Source: Actinocrispum wychmicini (lineage in GTDB: Bacteria; Actinomycetota; Actinomycetes; Mycobacteriales; Pseudonocardiaceae). Taken from it: a stretch of DNA of 64,000 bases. The stretch lies in the NCBI RefSeq assembly GCF_004345645.1, contig NZ_SLWS01000005.1, positions 248,001 through 312,000 on the forward strand. Reading direction: 5' to 3'. This document shows positions 1 through 8,601 of the stretch, piece after piece; within the stretch, counting starts at the first letter, position 1; each line of letters opens with the position of its first letter. The notes below the pieces were generated by a model. That model was given only the letters and a program-made list of their open reading frames with translations, had not been told where the DNA came from and made no database searches. The translations under genes were made by a program, and so were the position numbers.

Positions 1-377
1 GCATGCGGGAACACGGGATCGACATGCCCGAGCCGGACGGACAGGGCCATGTGCAGGCCAAAGCCGCCGGTGCCCCGGGCGAGATGGACAAGATGAAGGC
101 GGCCGACGAGGCGTGCAAGAGCCTGCTGCCCAACGGCGGCAAGCCCAAGCCGTTGAGCCCCGAGGACCTGGACAAGATGCGCAAGACCGCGAAGTGCATG
201 CGGGAACACGGCATCGACATGCCCGATCCGGACCCGAACAACCCCGGGATGATCACCATCGGCGGCGACGGGGACAAGGACAAGGACAAGATGGACAAGG
301 CCATGAAGGACTGCGGCCTGGGGGTCAAGATGGAGTCCGCCGATGGCGCGGGCGCCGCGTCCGGCGGTGGCAAGTGA
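1..377 (+). CDS. C-terminal part of a hydrophilic, Met/Lys/Asp-rich secreted-type protein (5' truncated by window edge)
   Basis: The frame is already open at base 1, so the true start lies outside the window. The visible part is about 124 residues, very hydrophilic, and carries two copies of the motif CMREHGIDMP about 65 residues apart (bases 1-38 and 195-236); the first copy's Cys codon straddles the edge. It ends in a Gly-rich tail. Its stop codon overlaps the GTG of the next gene (GTGA), so it is the leading gene of an efflux operon with the membrane-fusion-like protein, ATPase and permease. Small Cys-containing exported proteins of unknown function often precede such MacB-type operons in actinomycetes (family knowledge). 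A metal- or peptide-sensing lipoprotein is a guess only; the signal region is not visible. Confidence 0.7.
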   Translation, partial: MREHGIDMPEPDGQGHVQAKAAGAPGEMDKMKAADEACKSLLPNGGKPKPLSPEDLDKMRKTAKCMREHGIDMPDPDPNNPGMITIGGDGDKDKDKMDKAMKDCGLGVKMESADGAGAASGGGK

Positions 378-1462
378 CCGACGAGGGACCACGCCGGCTG
401 CATCGCCGCAGGCGGACCAGGTGGATGATCACGGGCACGGCTGTCGTCGTCGCCCTCGGCGTCGGTACCGCGGTGGTGCTGACGAGGGTGGGCGCGGGAC
501 CCGCCAACGCCACGCCACAAGGGCCCGCGCCCGCCGACACCACCGCGATCGTCAAGACCGACCTGGCCGACCGGCGGACCGTCACCGGAAAGATGGGCTA
601 CGGCACGGAGACCGCGTTGCCCGGCCACAAGCAGGGCACGGTCACGTGGCTGCCGACGGCCGGCGCGGTGATCGAGCGCGGCGGTGTCGTGTACAAAGTG
701 GACGCGAAGCCGGTTCCGCTGTTCTACGGCGACATCCCGCTGTACCGGCCGGTCGGCCCCGGGGTCGACAAGGGGCCGGACGTCAAGGTGATCGAGGAGA
801 ACCTGAAGGCGTTGGGGTTCGGCGGGTTCGGTACACCGGACGAGAAGTTCACCGACAGCACCGCGACCGCGATCAAGAAGTGGCAGAAGTCGTTGGGGCT
901 GGCGGAGACTGGCACGGTCAACATGGGTGACGTGGTGGTCACCACCGGTTCGTTCAAGGTCAGCTCGGTGACCGGGACGCTCGGCGGGCCGGGCGCGGGC
1001 GACGTGCTGAAGTACACCGGGGTGAACCGGGCCGTGACCGTGCAGATCAAGCAGGACCAGCGCGACCTGGCGCAGATCGGCGCCAAGGTGTCGCTGACCG
1101 CGGGCGGGAAGTCGACCACCGGTACGATCTCGAAGATCACCGAGGTCCCGCCGGACAGCAACCCGATGCCGGGCCAGTCAAGCGACTCCAAGTTCAACGT
1201 GTCCATCGCGCTGGACGACCCGAACGCGATCACCGCGGCGGACTCGACGTCGGTGGACGTGAAGTTCACCGCGGCGAGCCACTCGAACGTGCTGGCCGTG
1301 CCGGTCGGCGCCCTGCTCGCGTTGGCCGAGGGCGGGTACGCGGTCGAGTTGGCGGACACCCACAAGCTGGTTCCGGTGACCCCCGGCCTGTTCTCCGACG
1401 GCAAGGTGGAGATCAGCGGCCCGGACATCCGGGAGGGCATGCGGGTGGTGACGACGTCGTGA
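374..1462 (+). CDS. Peptidoglycan-binding / HlyD-like periplasmic adaptor protein of an ABC efflux system
   Basis: 362 residues from GTG at 374, chosen because it overlaps the upstream stop by 4 nt and gives a basic N-terminus followed by one membrane segment (about residues 19-38). After the anchor comes a lipoyl/beta-barrel-like stretch. Residues about 130-178 look like a PG_binding_1 domain (VKVIEENLKALGF ... AIKKWQKSLGL). The C-terminal half resembles the beta-barrel and membrane-proximal parts of HlyD/MacA adaptors, with 'VPVGALLALAEGG' near the end. It should anchor in the membrane and link the cell wall to the MacB-like transporter encoded by the next two genes. It ends in GTGA overlapping the ATPase start. 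Function is well supported by context; the substrate is unknown. Confidence 0.85.
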   Translation: MTDEGPRRLHRRRRTRWMITGTAVVVALGVGTAVVLTRVGAGPANATPQGPAPADTTAIVKTDLADRRTVTGKMGYGTETALPGHKQGTVTWLPTAGAVIERGGVVYKVDAKPVPLFYGDIPLYRPVGPGVDKGPDVKVIEENLKALGFGGFGTPDEKFTDSTATAIKKWQKSLGLAETGTVNMGDVVVTTGSFKVSSVTGTLGGPGAGDVLKYTGVNRAVTVQIKQDQRDLAQIGAKVSLTAGGKSTTGTISKITEVPPDSNPMPGQSSDSKFNVSIALDDPNAITAADSTSVDVKFTAASHSNVLAVPVGALLALAEGGYAVELADTHKLVPVTPGLFSDGKVEISGPDIREGMRVVTTS

Positions 1463-2139
1463 CCCCGGTTCTGGCCGTCCGGCAGGTCGGCAAGACGTAT
1501 CCGGGCGGGGTGCGGGCCCTGCGGGACGTGTCGATCTCGGTCGCGCACGGGGAACTGCTCGCCATCGTGGGGCCTTCGGGGTCCGGAAAGTCCACTTTGC
1601 TGCATCTGATGGGCACTTTGGACAAGCCGTCGTCCGGTGTGGTCGAGGTCCGCGGGCATGACGTGGCCCGGTTGACCGACCGTCGGCTGTCGGCGCTGCG
1701 GTCGCGGTGGATCGGGTTCGTGTTCCAGCAGTTCTTTCTGTCGGAGGGACTTTCAGCCGTAGAAAATGTTGCTACTGGTCTGCTGTACGCGGGAGTTTCC
1801 GTGCGACGTCGAAAGCAGGTCGCGCTCGACGCACTGGAGCAGGTCGGCCTCGGGGCCCGTGCGTGGCACCTGCCGTCGGAGCTGTCCGGCGGGGAACGGC
1901 AACGGGTGGCGATCGCACGGGCGGTGGTGAACCGGCCGGCGATCCTGCTGGCCGACGAGCCGACCGGGAACCTGGACTCCACCACCGGCGCGGGGATCTT
2001 GCGGCTCTTGGGCGAGTTGAACGCGGTCGGGACGACGGTCGTGATCATCACGCACGACCACGACATCGCGGCGTCCGTGCCGCGGCGGATCGAAATGCGG
2101 GACGGCCTGCTGCGCCTCGACACCGGAGTGGCGGCATGA
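1459..2139 (+). CDS. ABC transporter ATP-binding protein, MacB/LolD type
   Basis: 226 residues from GTG 1459, overlapping the adaptor stop by 4 nt. Walker A GPSGSGKST (about residues 38-46), signature LSGGERQR, Walker B ILLADEPTGNLD and the switch His in ITHDHD are all intact. The DEPTGNLD form is typical of the LolD/MacB group. It powers the FtsX-type permease encoded next, with which it shares an ATGA overlap. Likely export substrates for this group are peptides, lipoproteins or antibiotics (family knowledge); nothing in the sequence narrows this. Confidence 0.95.
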   Translation: MTPVLAVRQVGKTYPGGVRALRDVSISVAHGELLAIVGPSGSGKSTLLHLMGTLDKPSSGVVEVRGHDVARLTDRRLSALRSRWIGFVFQQFFLSEGLSAVENVATGLLYAGVSVRRRKQVALDALEQVGLGARAWHLPSELSGGERQRVAIARAVVNRPAILLADEPTGNLDSTTGAGILRLLGELNAVGTTVVIITHDHDIAASVPRRIEMRDGLLRLDTGVAA

Positions 2140-3365
2140 CGGCGCTGATGGACAAACCGCCGGAAGCGCAGCCGCTGCCGTCGCCGTACCGGCTGGGGTC
2201 AGGCGACATGCTTCGGTTGGGGGCGCACGGAATGCGCACCCGGCCGTTGCGGGCGGTGTTGTCGGCGTTGGGGATCGCGATCGGCATCGCCGCGATGATC
2301 GCCGTGGTGAGCATCCCGGCGTCGAGCAGCAAGGCGTTGTCGGACAAGCTGGCCGCGCTCGGCCCCAACCTGCTGACCATCGCGCCCGGCATGACGTTCG
2401 GCGGCGACAACGCCACCCTGCCGACGTCCGCGGTGCCGATGATCAAACGGATCGGGCCGGTCACCGGGGCCGCGGCGACCGGCAAGACCGGCGCGACGGT
2501 CCGCCGCAACGACAAGGTCGACGCCACCGAGACGTCCGGCCTGGCGGTGTTCGCGGCCGAACCGGACCTGCTCGGGGTGCTGAACGCGACCATCCACAGT
2601 GGAAAGTGGCTGGACCAGGTGACGTCGCGGTACCCGACGGTCGTGCTCGGCTCGGTCGCCGCGACCCGGCTGGGCATCTCCCAACTGGACCCGGCGCGGC
2701 CCACCCAGGTCTGGATCGGCGGCCAGTGGTTCACCGTGGTGGGGATCCTCGACGCCATGCCGCTGGCACCGGAGATCGAACGGTCCGTGCTGGTCGGCTG
2801 GCAGGCGGCCAAGGACCGGCTGGGCTTTGCCGGCAACCCGGGAACCGTGTACGTGCGGGCGAAGGACACCAAGGTCGAGAGCGTCCGAAGTGTCCTCGCG
2901 GCCACGGCCAACCCGGAGCAGCCGAACGAGGTCGATGTCCGCCTGCCGTCGGAGGCACTGAAGGCGCAACGCATGGCCGAACAGTCCTACAGCGCGTTGT
3001 TCCTGGCGCTCGGCGGGGTGGCGCTGCTGGTCGGCGGCGTCGGCGTGGCCAACACCATGGTCATCTCGGTGCTGGAGCGACGCAGGGAGATCGGGCTGCG
3101 CCGGGCGTTGGGCGCGACCCGCAGACAGATCCGTGGCCAGTTCCTGGCCGAGTCCGTCCTGCTGTCGGGTCTCGGCGGCCTGGTCGGGGTGGTGCTCGGG
3201 ATCGGTGTCACCGCGATCTACGCGCTCAGCCAGCACTGGCCGGCGGTCCTGCCGCCAGAAGCCCTGATCGGCGGAGTGGCGATCTCGGCGGTCGTCGGTG
3301 CGGTCGCCGGCGCGTATCCCGCGATGCGCGCGGCCCGGCTGACCCCCACCGAAGCCCTCGCCTGA
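2136..3365 (+). CDS. ABC transporter permease, MacB/FtsX family
   Basis: 409 residues from ATG 2136 (ATGA overlap). One membrane segment lies near the N-terminus (about residues 40-62), followed by a large extracytoplasmic MacB periplasmic core domain of about 200 residues. Three C-terminal membrane segments carry the FtsX-domain hallmark VLERRREIGLRRALGATRRQI. This is the standard MacB half-transporter topology with the ATPase on a separate polypeptide. It is the last gene of the operon and is followed after 5 nt by a strong hairpin terminator. Confidence 0.93.
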   Translation: MTALMDKPPEAQPLPSPYRLGSGDMLRLGAHGMRTRPLRAVLSALGIAIGIAAMIAVVSIPASSSKALSDKLAALGPNLLTIAPGMTFGGDNATLPTSAVPMIKRIGPVTGAAATGKTGATVRRNDKVDATETSGLAVFAAEPDLLGVLNATIHSGKWLDQVTSRYPTVVLGSVAATRLGISQLDPARPTQVWIGGQWFTVVGILDAMPLAPEIERSVLVGWQAAKDRLGFAGNPGTVYVRAKDTKVESVRSVLAATANPEQPNEVDVRLPSEALKAQRMAEQSYSALFLALGGVALLVGGVGVANTMVISVLERRREIGLRRALGATRRQIRGQFLAESVLLSGLGGLVGVVLGIGVTAIYALSQHWPAVLPPEALIGGVAISAVVGAVAGAYPAMRAARLTPTEALA

Positions 3366-3370
3366 AAAAG

Positions 3371-3397
3371 AAGGGCCCTCGCGAAGCGAGGGCCCTT
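3371..3397. terminator. Bidirectional intrinsic terminator between permease and serC
   Basis: A perfect 12-bp stem (AAGGGCCCTCGC / GCGAGGGCCCTT) with a GAA loop. It sits 5 nt after the permease stop and 7 nt before the serC stop on the other strand. An A-run precedes it on the plus strand, giving a U-run for minus-strand transcripts. It serves two convergent genes. Confidence 0.85.
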
Positions 3398-3404
3398 CCG
3401 CACG

Positions 3405-4541
3405 TCAGCCCAGTTGTTCCACGACCCATTCGACACAGGCCGTCAGCGCGGTGACGTCCTCGGGGTCGATCGCCGGGAACATCGCCACCCGCAGCTGGTT
3501 GCGGCCCAGCTTGCGGTACGGCTCCACGTCAACGATCCCGTTGGCGCGCAACGCTTTCGCCACCGCCGTGGCGTCCACCTCGGCGGCGAAGTCGATGGTT
3601 CCGACGACCTGCGAGCGGTTCGCCGGGTCAGTCACGTACGGCGTGGTGTACGAGGTCCGCTCGGCCCAGTTGTACAGCCGGGTCGACGAGTCGAGCGTCC
3701 GGCCGACCGACCAGGACAGGCCGCCGTTGCCGTTGATCCAGTCGATCTGGTCGGCCAGCAGGAACAGCGTGGCCACCGACGGCGTGTTGTACGTCTGGTC
3801 CTTGGTCGAGTTGTCCAGTGCCGTGGCCAGCGACAGGAACTCGGGGACCCACCGGCCGCTGTCCTTGATCTCCGCGATCCGCTCCAGCGCCGCCGGGGAC
3901 ATCAGCGCGATCCACAGGCCGCCGTCGGACGCGAAGCTCTTCTGTGGGGCGAAGTAGTAGACGTCGAAGTCCTCGGCCTTGACCGGCAGCCCGGCCGCGC
4001 CGCTGGTGGCGTCGATCGCGACCAGCGCGCCGTCCGAGCCGGCCGGTCGGCTCACCGGCACCGCGACACCCGTCGACGTCTCGTTGTGCGCCCAACCGAC
4101 CAGGTCGGCACCGGGGGAGTAGACGATCGGCGGTGCGGTGCCCGGGTCCGCCTTGACCACGACCGAGTCCTTCAGGAACGGCGCGTCCTGCGTGACCTTG
4201 GCGAACTTCGACGAGAACTCGCCGTACGTGAAGTGCTGCGCCTGCGCCCGGACCAGGCCGAACGCGGCCGCGTCCCAGAACGCCGTGGTGCCGCCGTTGC
4301 CCAGGACCACCTCGTAGCCGTCCGGCAGGTCGAACAGCGACCGCAGGCCCGACCGGACCCGCCCGACCAGGCTCTTCACCGGCTTCTGGCGGTGCGACGT
4401 GCCCATCAGCGCGGCCCCGGCGGACGCCAGGTTGGCCAGCTGCTCCGGCCGCACCTTCGACGGGCCGGAACCGAACCGGCCGTCGGACGGCTTGAGGTCG
4501 GCCGGCAACTTCAGCGTGGTCGGGTCGACGGTCTGCGTCAT
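3405..4541 (-). CDS. serC: Phosphoserine aminotransferase
   Basis: 378 residues, ATG at 4541 with AAGAGG 5 nt upstream. It converts 3-phosphohydroxypyruvate plus glutamate to phosphoserine in the cytoplasmic serine (and PLP) pathway. It is a fold-type I PLP enzyme: the Schiff-base lysine is in YFAPQKSFASDGG, and the N-terminal FGSGPSKV and the GNGGTTAFWD substrate region are visible. Length matches the actinobacterial SerC group (about 375 residues). It is monocistronic and convergent with the efflux operon. Together with citA, pdxH and gltA nearby it belongs to a backbone cluster seen across actinomycetes (family knowledge). Confidence 0.96.
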   Translation of the reverse strand: MTQTVDPTTLKLPADLKPSDGRFGSGPSKVRPEQLANLASAGAALMGTSHRQKPVKSLVGRVRSGLRSLFDLPDGYEVVLGNGGTTAFWDAAAFGLVRAQAQHFTYGEFSSKFAKVTQDAPFLKDSVVVKADPGTAPPIVYSPGADLVGWAHNETSTGVAVPVSRPAGSDGALVAIDATSGAAGLPVKAEDFDVYYFAPQKSFASDGGLWIALMSPAALERIAEIKDSGRWVPEFLSLATALDNSTKDQTYNTPSVATLFLLADQIDWINGNGGLSWSVGRTLDSSTRLYNWAERTSYTTPYVTDPANRSQVVGTIDFAAEVDATAVAKALRANGIVDVEPYRKLGRNQLRVAMFPAIDPEDVTALTACVEWVVEQLG

Positions 4542-4602
4542 GGCGCCTCTTCATGAGATCGAGGGGGAACGGCGACGTTGCCGGGACGTTACAAGTCTGG
4601 CA

Positions 4603-6030
4603 TCACGGTGACGAGGCCCAACCGTGAGGATCGACACCTCCCGGGATGGGCCCGGCCGGCGAGTACGGCCGCCGGGTGAAGATGAACGTGGCCAGGTCGA
4701 TGTGGCTGACCTTGCCGTCCTCGTCCCGCACGACTCTGAGCGTTTCCCCAGCGTAGTAGGCGTCGACCCCGGTCCAGGTGCCGTCGCCGACCGGCCGGAA
4801 CCGCGACGCGCGGCCGTAGCCGGTGGTCGGCCCCAGCTCCAGCCACGCGCCGGCCCGCAGTTTCAGCGTGTACGGGGTCGGTCCCCAGTGCCACGTGCCG
4901 GTGAGGTCGAGCAGGTCGGGGTGCGCGCTGGCCGGCTCCCACTCGGCCGGCAGGACCGGCTCCAGCTCGTCGGCCGTCTTGATCAGGTCGATGGCGAGCC
5001 CGACGATGCCGACCCCGGCGGTGCTGTTGGCCAGCACGAGCGCGCCGGTGCCGCTGCCCTCGTCGGTGAGCAGGTTGGCCAGGAAGCCCGGCATCGACCC
5101 GGTGTGCCCGGCGAGCCGTCGGCCGGAGTCCCGGAACAGCTGCAGCCCGAGACCGATCCCGGATGTCCAACTGTCGGCGTCGTCCACCGCGACCGGTGTG
5201 CGCATTTCGGCCATTGTGTCCGGATGCAGGATCTCGCCGGTGTCGCCGGCGACGAACCGCAGCCAGCGGGCCAGGTCCGTCAGCGTCGACCACAGTTGGC
5301 CGGCGGGCGCCATGGCGCCCGCGTCATGCGCCGGCTCCGGCAGCAGCACGTCCGCGTGCGGGTGCACGGCCCAGCCAAGCGCGTGCGGCGCCTGCGGAAC
5401 GGGTGTCGTCCGGTTCAGGCCGAGCGGCTGCAACAGCTCCTTGGTGACCGCGTCCAGCCAGGACATGCCCCGGTACCTGGCGACAAGCTCACCGAGGACG
5501 CCGAAGCCGACGTTGGAGTAGTGGAACTTGCTGCCCGCGCGCAGCACCATCGCCTCCGGCCCGAGGCTGTCCCGCAACGCCGCCCAGTCCCCGCCGGCGG
5601 ACCGTTCCCACCACACCCCGGGCGACTCGGACGTGACACCGCTGGTGTGCGACAGCAGTTGCGCGATCGTCCGGTCGCCGAGGACCGTGCCCGGCAGGTG
5701 CTTGTCCAGCGGGTCGCCCAGGTCGAGCCGGCCTTCGTCGCGCAGCCGCATGACCAGCGCGGCGATGAACGTCTTCGTGATCGACCCGATCCGGTACTGG
5801 GTGTCCACACCGGGTCTCGTGCCGTCGACCTTGCCGCGCCCGCCGGACCACACGATTCCGGTGTCCCGCACCACGGCGGTGACCAACGACGGTGTCCGGC
5901 ACACGGCCTGCTCATGGGCGACTCGGCGAAGCAGGGCCAGCTCAGTGGTAGGCAGCATGACCTGATTGTTTCCTGCCTGGCCACCGGTGCTGTCCCGCCC
6001 CGGGGCATCATCGCGATCTATGGGGCTCAC
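4603..6030 (-). CDS. Serine hydrolase of the beta-lactamase / penicillin-binding protein fold (class C type)
   Basis: 475 residues from GTG 6030, which overlaps the response-regulator stop (GTGA). An ATG at 5958 (residue 25) lies closer to the conserved domain and is a real alternative. Active-site motifs are clear: SITK (Ser about 83, Lys about 86), YSN (Tyr-x-Asn), and HTGSMPG replacing the usual KTG. The last roughly 130 residues form a lipocalin-like extension ending with FIFTRRPY. No signal peptide is evident. It belongs to the esterase/peptidase group around family S12; a true beta-lactamase is unlikely. It is the last gene of the ABC/histidine kinase/response regulator operon, so it may act on the same cell-envelope or antibiotic stress (inference). 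Confidence 0.85.
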   Translation of the reverse strand: MSPIDRDDAPGRDSTGGQAGNNQVMLPTTELALLRRVAHEQAVCRTPSLVTAVVRDTGIVWSGGRGKVDGTRPGVDTQYRIGSITKTFIAALVMRLRDEGRLDLGDPLDKHLPGTVLGDRTIAQLLSHTSGVTSESPGVWWERSAGGDWAALRDSLGPEAMVLRAGSKFHYSNVGFGVLGELVARYRGMSWLDAVTKELLQPLGLNRTTPVPQAPHALGWAVHPHADVLLPEPAHDAGAMAPAGQLWSTLTDLARWLRFVAGDTGEILHPDTMAEMRTPVAVDDADSWTSGIGLGLQLFRDSGRRLAGHTGSMPGFLANLLTDEGSGTGALVLANSTAGVGIVGLAIDLIKTADELEPVLPAEWEPASAHPDLLDLTGTWHWGPTPYTLKLRAGAWLELGPTTGYGRASRFRPVGDGTWTGVDAYYAGETLRVVRDEDGKVSHIDLATFIFTRRPYSPAGPIPGGVDPHGWASSP

Positions 6031-6653
6031 GTGAGAATGCCACGTTCCATCGCGGTGGTGACGGCCGCGGTCCGGTCGGACACACCCAGCTTGTTGAACA
6101 CGCGCAGCAGGTGGGTCTTCACGGTGGCCTCGCTGATGTGCAGGGCCGCGCCGGCTTCCGCGTTGGTCTTCCCCTTGGCCACCAGGCGGAGGACTTCGAT
6201 CTCGCGGGCCGACAGCGACTGCGGGGTCGGCTGGCGCATCCGGCGGACCAGGCGGCCGGCGACCGACGGCGCCAGCACGGTCTCGCCTCGGGTGGCGGCC
6301 CGGATCGCGCCGGCCAGTTCGGCCCGGGAGGCGTCCTTCAACAGGTAGCCGGCGGCGCCGGCCTCGACGGCTCGGAGGATGTCCGCGTCGGACTCGTACG
6401 TGGTCAGCACGATCACCCGGATGTCGTTGGTGGCGGCCATGATCTGCTCGGTCGCGGTGGCGCCGTCCATGCCGGGCATGCGCAGGTCCATCAGCACCAC
6501 GTCGGGCTGCTTGGCGCGGGCGAGCGCGACCGCCTCGGCGCCCGAACCCGCCTCGCCGACCACCGAGAGGTCCGGTTCGGCCTCGAGCATCCCGCGCAGG
6601 CCCTCCCGCACCACGGGGTGGTCGTCCACCAGCATCACCTTGATCACGCGCAC
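6027..6653 (-). CDS. NarL/LuxR-family response regulator
   Basis: 208 residues from GTG 6653; a GTG at 6647 (two codons later) gives an exact GTGA overlap with the kinase stop and may be the true start. The receiver domain has the acidic pair DDH, phosphoacceptor Asp about 56 in VVLMDLRMPG, switch Thr in VLTTYES and Lys in LLKDAS. The C-terminal LuxR helix-turn-helix is at about residues 145-205 (SAREIEVLRLVAKGKTNAE). It pairs with the kinase encoded just upstream and probably controls the ABC exporter genes of the same operon. Confidence 0.95.
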   Translation of the reverse strand: MRVIKVMLVDDHPVVREGLRGMLEAEPDLSVVGEAGSGAEAVALARAKQPDVVLMDLRMPGMDGATATEQIMAATNDIRVIVLTTYESDADILRAVEAGAAGYLLKDASRAELAGAIRAATRGETVLAPSVAGRLVRRMRQPTPQSLSAREIEVLRLVAKGKTNAEAGAALHISEATVKTHLLRVFNKLGVSDRTAAVTTAMERGILT

Positions 6654-7813
6654 ACCTCCAGTTCTATCGTGGTGCCCGCCCCCGGCGCACTGGTCACCGA
6701 CAGGGAGCCGCCGACCTGGTCCACCCGGGACCGCATGCCCCGCAGTCCGAAGCCGTCGGACACGCCGGCCGGGTCGAAGCCCGTGCCGTCGTCGGTGACA
6801 AGCAGCACGACCGCTTTGTCCTGATAGGACAGTACGATTTCGACAGTGGCGGCGTTGGCGTGCTTGCGGATGTTCGACAGCGACTCCTGGAGGGTGCGCA
6901 GCAGGACCACGTCGATCCGGGTGGGCAGCTGGCGGCGGTCGCCTTGCACGACGAACTCCGCGGCGACACCGGTCTGCTCAGTCAGCCGATGTGCCTGGCG
7001 CTCCAGGGCGTCCAGCACCGAGCTCTCGGTCAGGTCGGCCGGAGCCAGCGCGGACACCAGCGCACGGGACTCCGCCAGGTTTTCCCTGGCCGTGCGCAAC
7101 ATCAGGTCCAGGTGCTTGCGGACCTGGGCGTCGTCCCGGCCGAGCTCGGACTCCGCGGCCTGCACCAGGGTGACGATGCTGGTGAAGCCCTGGGCCAGGG
7201 TGTCGTGGATCTCGCCGGCCAGGCGTTCCCGTTCCGCTGTCACTCCTGCCTCGTGCGACAACCTGCCCACCTCCGCCTGACTGGCCTCCAGCTTGGCGAT
7301 CAGCCCGGCCCGTTCGTAGCTCTGCGAGATCACCCGGACGATCCACACCCCGATCAGCGTCGCGAACGCGGTGCCGATGACGCCGATCGGGACCAGCGTC
7401 CGGAACAGGTCGTCGGTCGGGCCGACATCCAGCAGCGAGACGAGGGCCGGGACGAACATCCCGGTGGCCACCAGGAACACCGCGGGGAACAGATGCGAGC
7501 TGATGAACACGATCGGGATGACCCCGAACAACGCGTACGCGCTGATCGGGGTCAGCCAAACCGAGACCGCGAACAGCGCCATGATCGTCACAAGGAACGC
7601 GTGGGTACGCCAGTCGTGTCGGTCTTCCAGCATGTACGCCCGCCCCAGGAACACGTACAGCGCGACGACGCACGTCAGTGCCACGGCGGAGCCGTAGGTC
7701 GCCGCCGCGCTCACCTGGCTGGCTTGCACCAGCACCAGGTAGAGCACGGCGAGGTAGACGACCGCGAAGTAGCAGTCCCAGAGCCAGAAGAATCGCGCGG
7801 TCTCGTGGCTCAC
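6644..7813 (-). CDS. Sensor histidine kinase, DesK/HisKA_3 type
   Basis: 389 residues from GTG 7813, selected because it overlaps the permease stop by GTGA and begins right at the membrane domain; a longer frame upstream is only permease antisense. About five membrane segments occupy residues 8-160, followed by a short coiled coil, then the HisKA_3 dimerisation helix with His about 203 in GEIHDTLAQG. A HATPase_c domain follows with N-box SNIRKHANA and G1 box DDGTGFDP. With no extracellular sensor domain it is an intramembrane-sensing kinase, the type usually wired to ABC exporters responding to membrane-active compounds (family knowledge). Confidence 0.93.
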   Translation of the reverse strand: MSHETARFFWLWDCYFAVVYLAVLYLVLVQASQVSAAATYGSAVALTCVVALYVFLGRAYMLEDRHDWRTHAFLVTIMALFAVSVWLTPISAYALFGVIPIVFISSHLFPAVFLVATGMFVPALVSLLDVGPTDDLFRTLVPIGVIGTAFATLIGVWIVRVISQSYERAGLIAKLEASQAEVGRLSHEAGVTAERERLAGEIHDTLAQGFTSIVTLVQAAESELGRDDAQVRKHLDLMLRTARENLAESRALVSALAPADLTESSVLDALERQAHRLTEQTGVAAEFVVQGDRRQLPTRIDVVLLRTLQESLSNIRKHANAATVEIVLSYQDKAVVLLVTDDGTGFDPAGVSDGFGLRGMRSRVDQVGGSLSVTSAPGAGTTIELEVCA

Positions 7814-8601
7814 GCTCGGCGGTTGCTCCACCGGAACGTCAGCAGGCACAGCACGAGTCCGACGACGCACCAGCCGCCGAGCACCAGCGCGGTCTTGCCC
7901 AGTTCCCATGATCCCGCCATCTCGTACACCTGCATGCTGTCCGGCAGGAACGCCGCCCGGAAGCCCTGGCACACCCATTTCACCGGGAAGAACGACGCCA
8001 CCGTGACCATACCGGCCGGCAGGTTGGTGATCGGGTTGATGTAAACCCCGGAGATGAACTGCAGCGCGATGTACGGCACGTTCGACACCGCGGCAGCGCT
8101 CTGCGCGGAGCGGGCGATGGTGCTGATCGCGATGCCCAACAGCGAGCAGCTCACCACCGACAGCGCGAACACCCACACGAACGTCATCCATTTGTCGACA
8201 GTGGACGGCAGCGGGGCGCCGAACAGCAGCTTGCCGATCGCCAGCACCAGCACGGCCTCGGCGAGGCTCGCCACCGCGACCAGGACCACCTTGCCGATGA
8301 AGTACGACACCGCCGACATGGGCGTCCCGCGCAACCGGAGCAGTGTTCCGTCGTCCCGGTTCAACGCCACGCTCACGCTCAGGTTCACGAACGACGTCGC
8401 GATGATGCCCGCGCCGACCATGCTCGCGGTGAACACGTGGCTGGAGGTGACGCCTTCCGGGTACTCACCCTTGAAGATCGATCCCAGCAGGGTCAGGATC
8501 AGCAGCGGGAACGCGAAGGTGAAGACCACCTGTTCCCTGGCCCGGAAGAACTGTTTCAGTTCGATGCCGCCGCGGGCCATACCAATGCTCATCGTGCTCA
8601 T
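7810..8601 (-). CDS. ABC-2 type transporter permease
   Basis: 263 residues, ATG 8601, overlapping the ATPase stop (ATGA). Six predicted membrane segments are present: the first near residues 27-42 (VVFTFAFPLLILTLLG) and the last near the C-terminus (LVLGGWCVVGLVLCLLTF). The ABC2 motif region around LNRDDGTLLRLRGTPM is typical. It is the membrane partner of the adjacent ATPase and forms an exporter under control of the kinase/regulator pair encoded downstream. Confidence 0.92.
   Translation of the reverse strand: MSTMSIGMARGGIELKQFFRAREQVVFTFAFPLLILTLLGSIFKGEYPEGVTSSHVFTASMVGAGIIATSFVNLSVSVALNRDDGTLLRLRGTPMSAVSYFIGKVVLVAVASLAEAVLVLAIGKLLFGAPLPSTVDKWMTFVWVFALSVVSCSLLGIAISTIARSAQSAAAVSNVPYIALQFISGVYINPITNLPAGMVTVASFFPVKWVCQGFRAAFLPDSMQVYEMAGSWELGKTALVLGGWCVVGLVLCLLTFRWSNRRA

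Noticed and set aside
4603..6030. Antibiotic-resistance beta-lactamase
   Set aside because: No signal peptide, HTG instead of KTG and a long C-terminal extension point to the general S12-like esterase/peptidase group.
4624..6348. 574-codon plus-strand ORF
   Set aside because: Antisense to the PBP-fold hydrolase and response regulator, whose motifs are intact.
6644..8191. Histidine kinase with a 126-residue N-terminal extension
   Set aside because: The extension is the permease read in another frame; GTG 7813 overlaps the permease stop by 4 nt and starts at the membrane domain.
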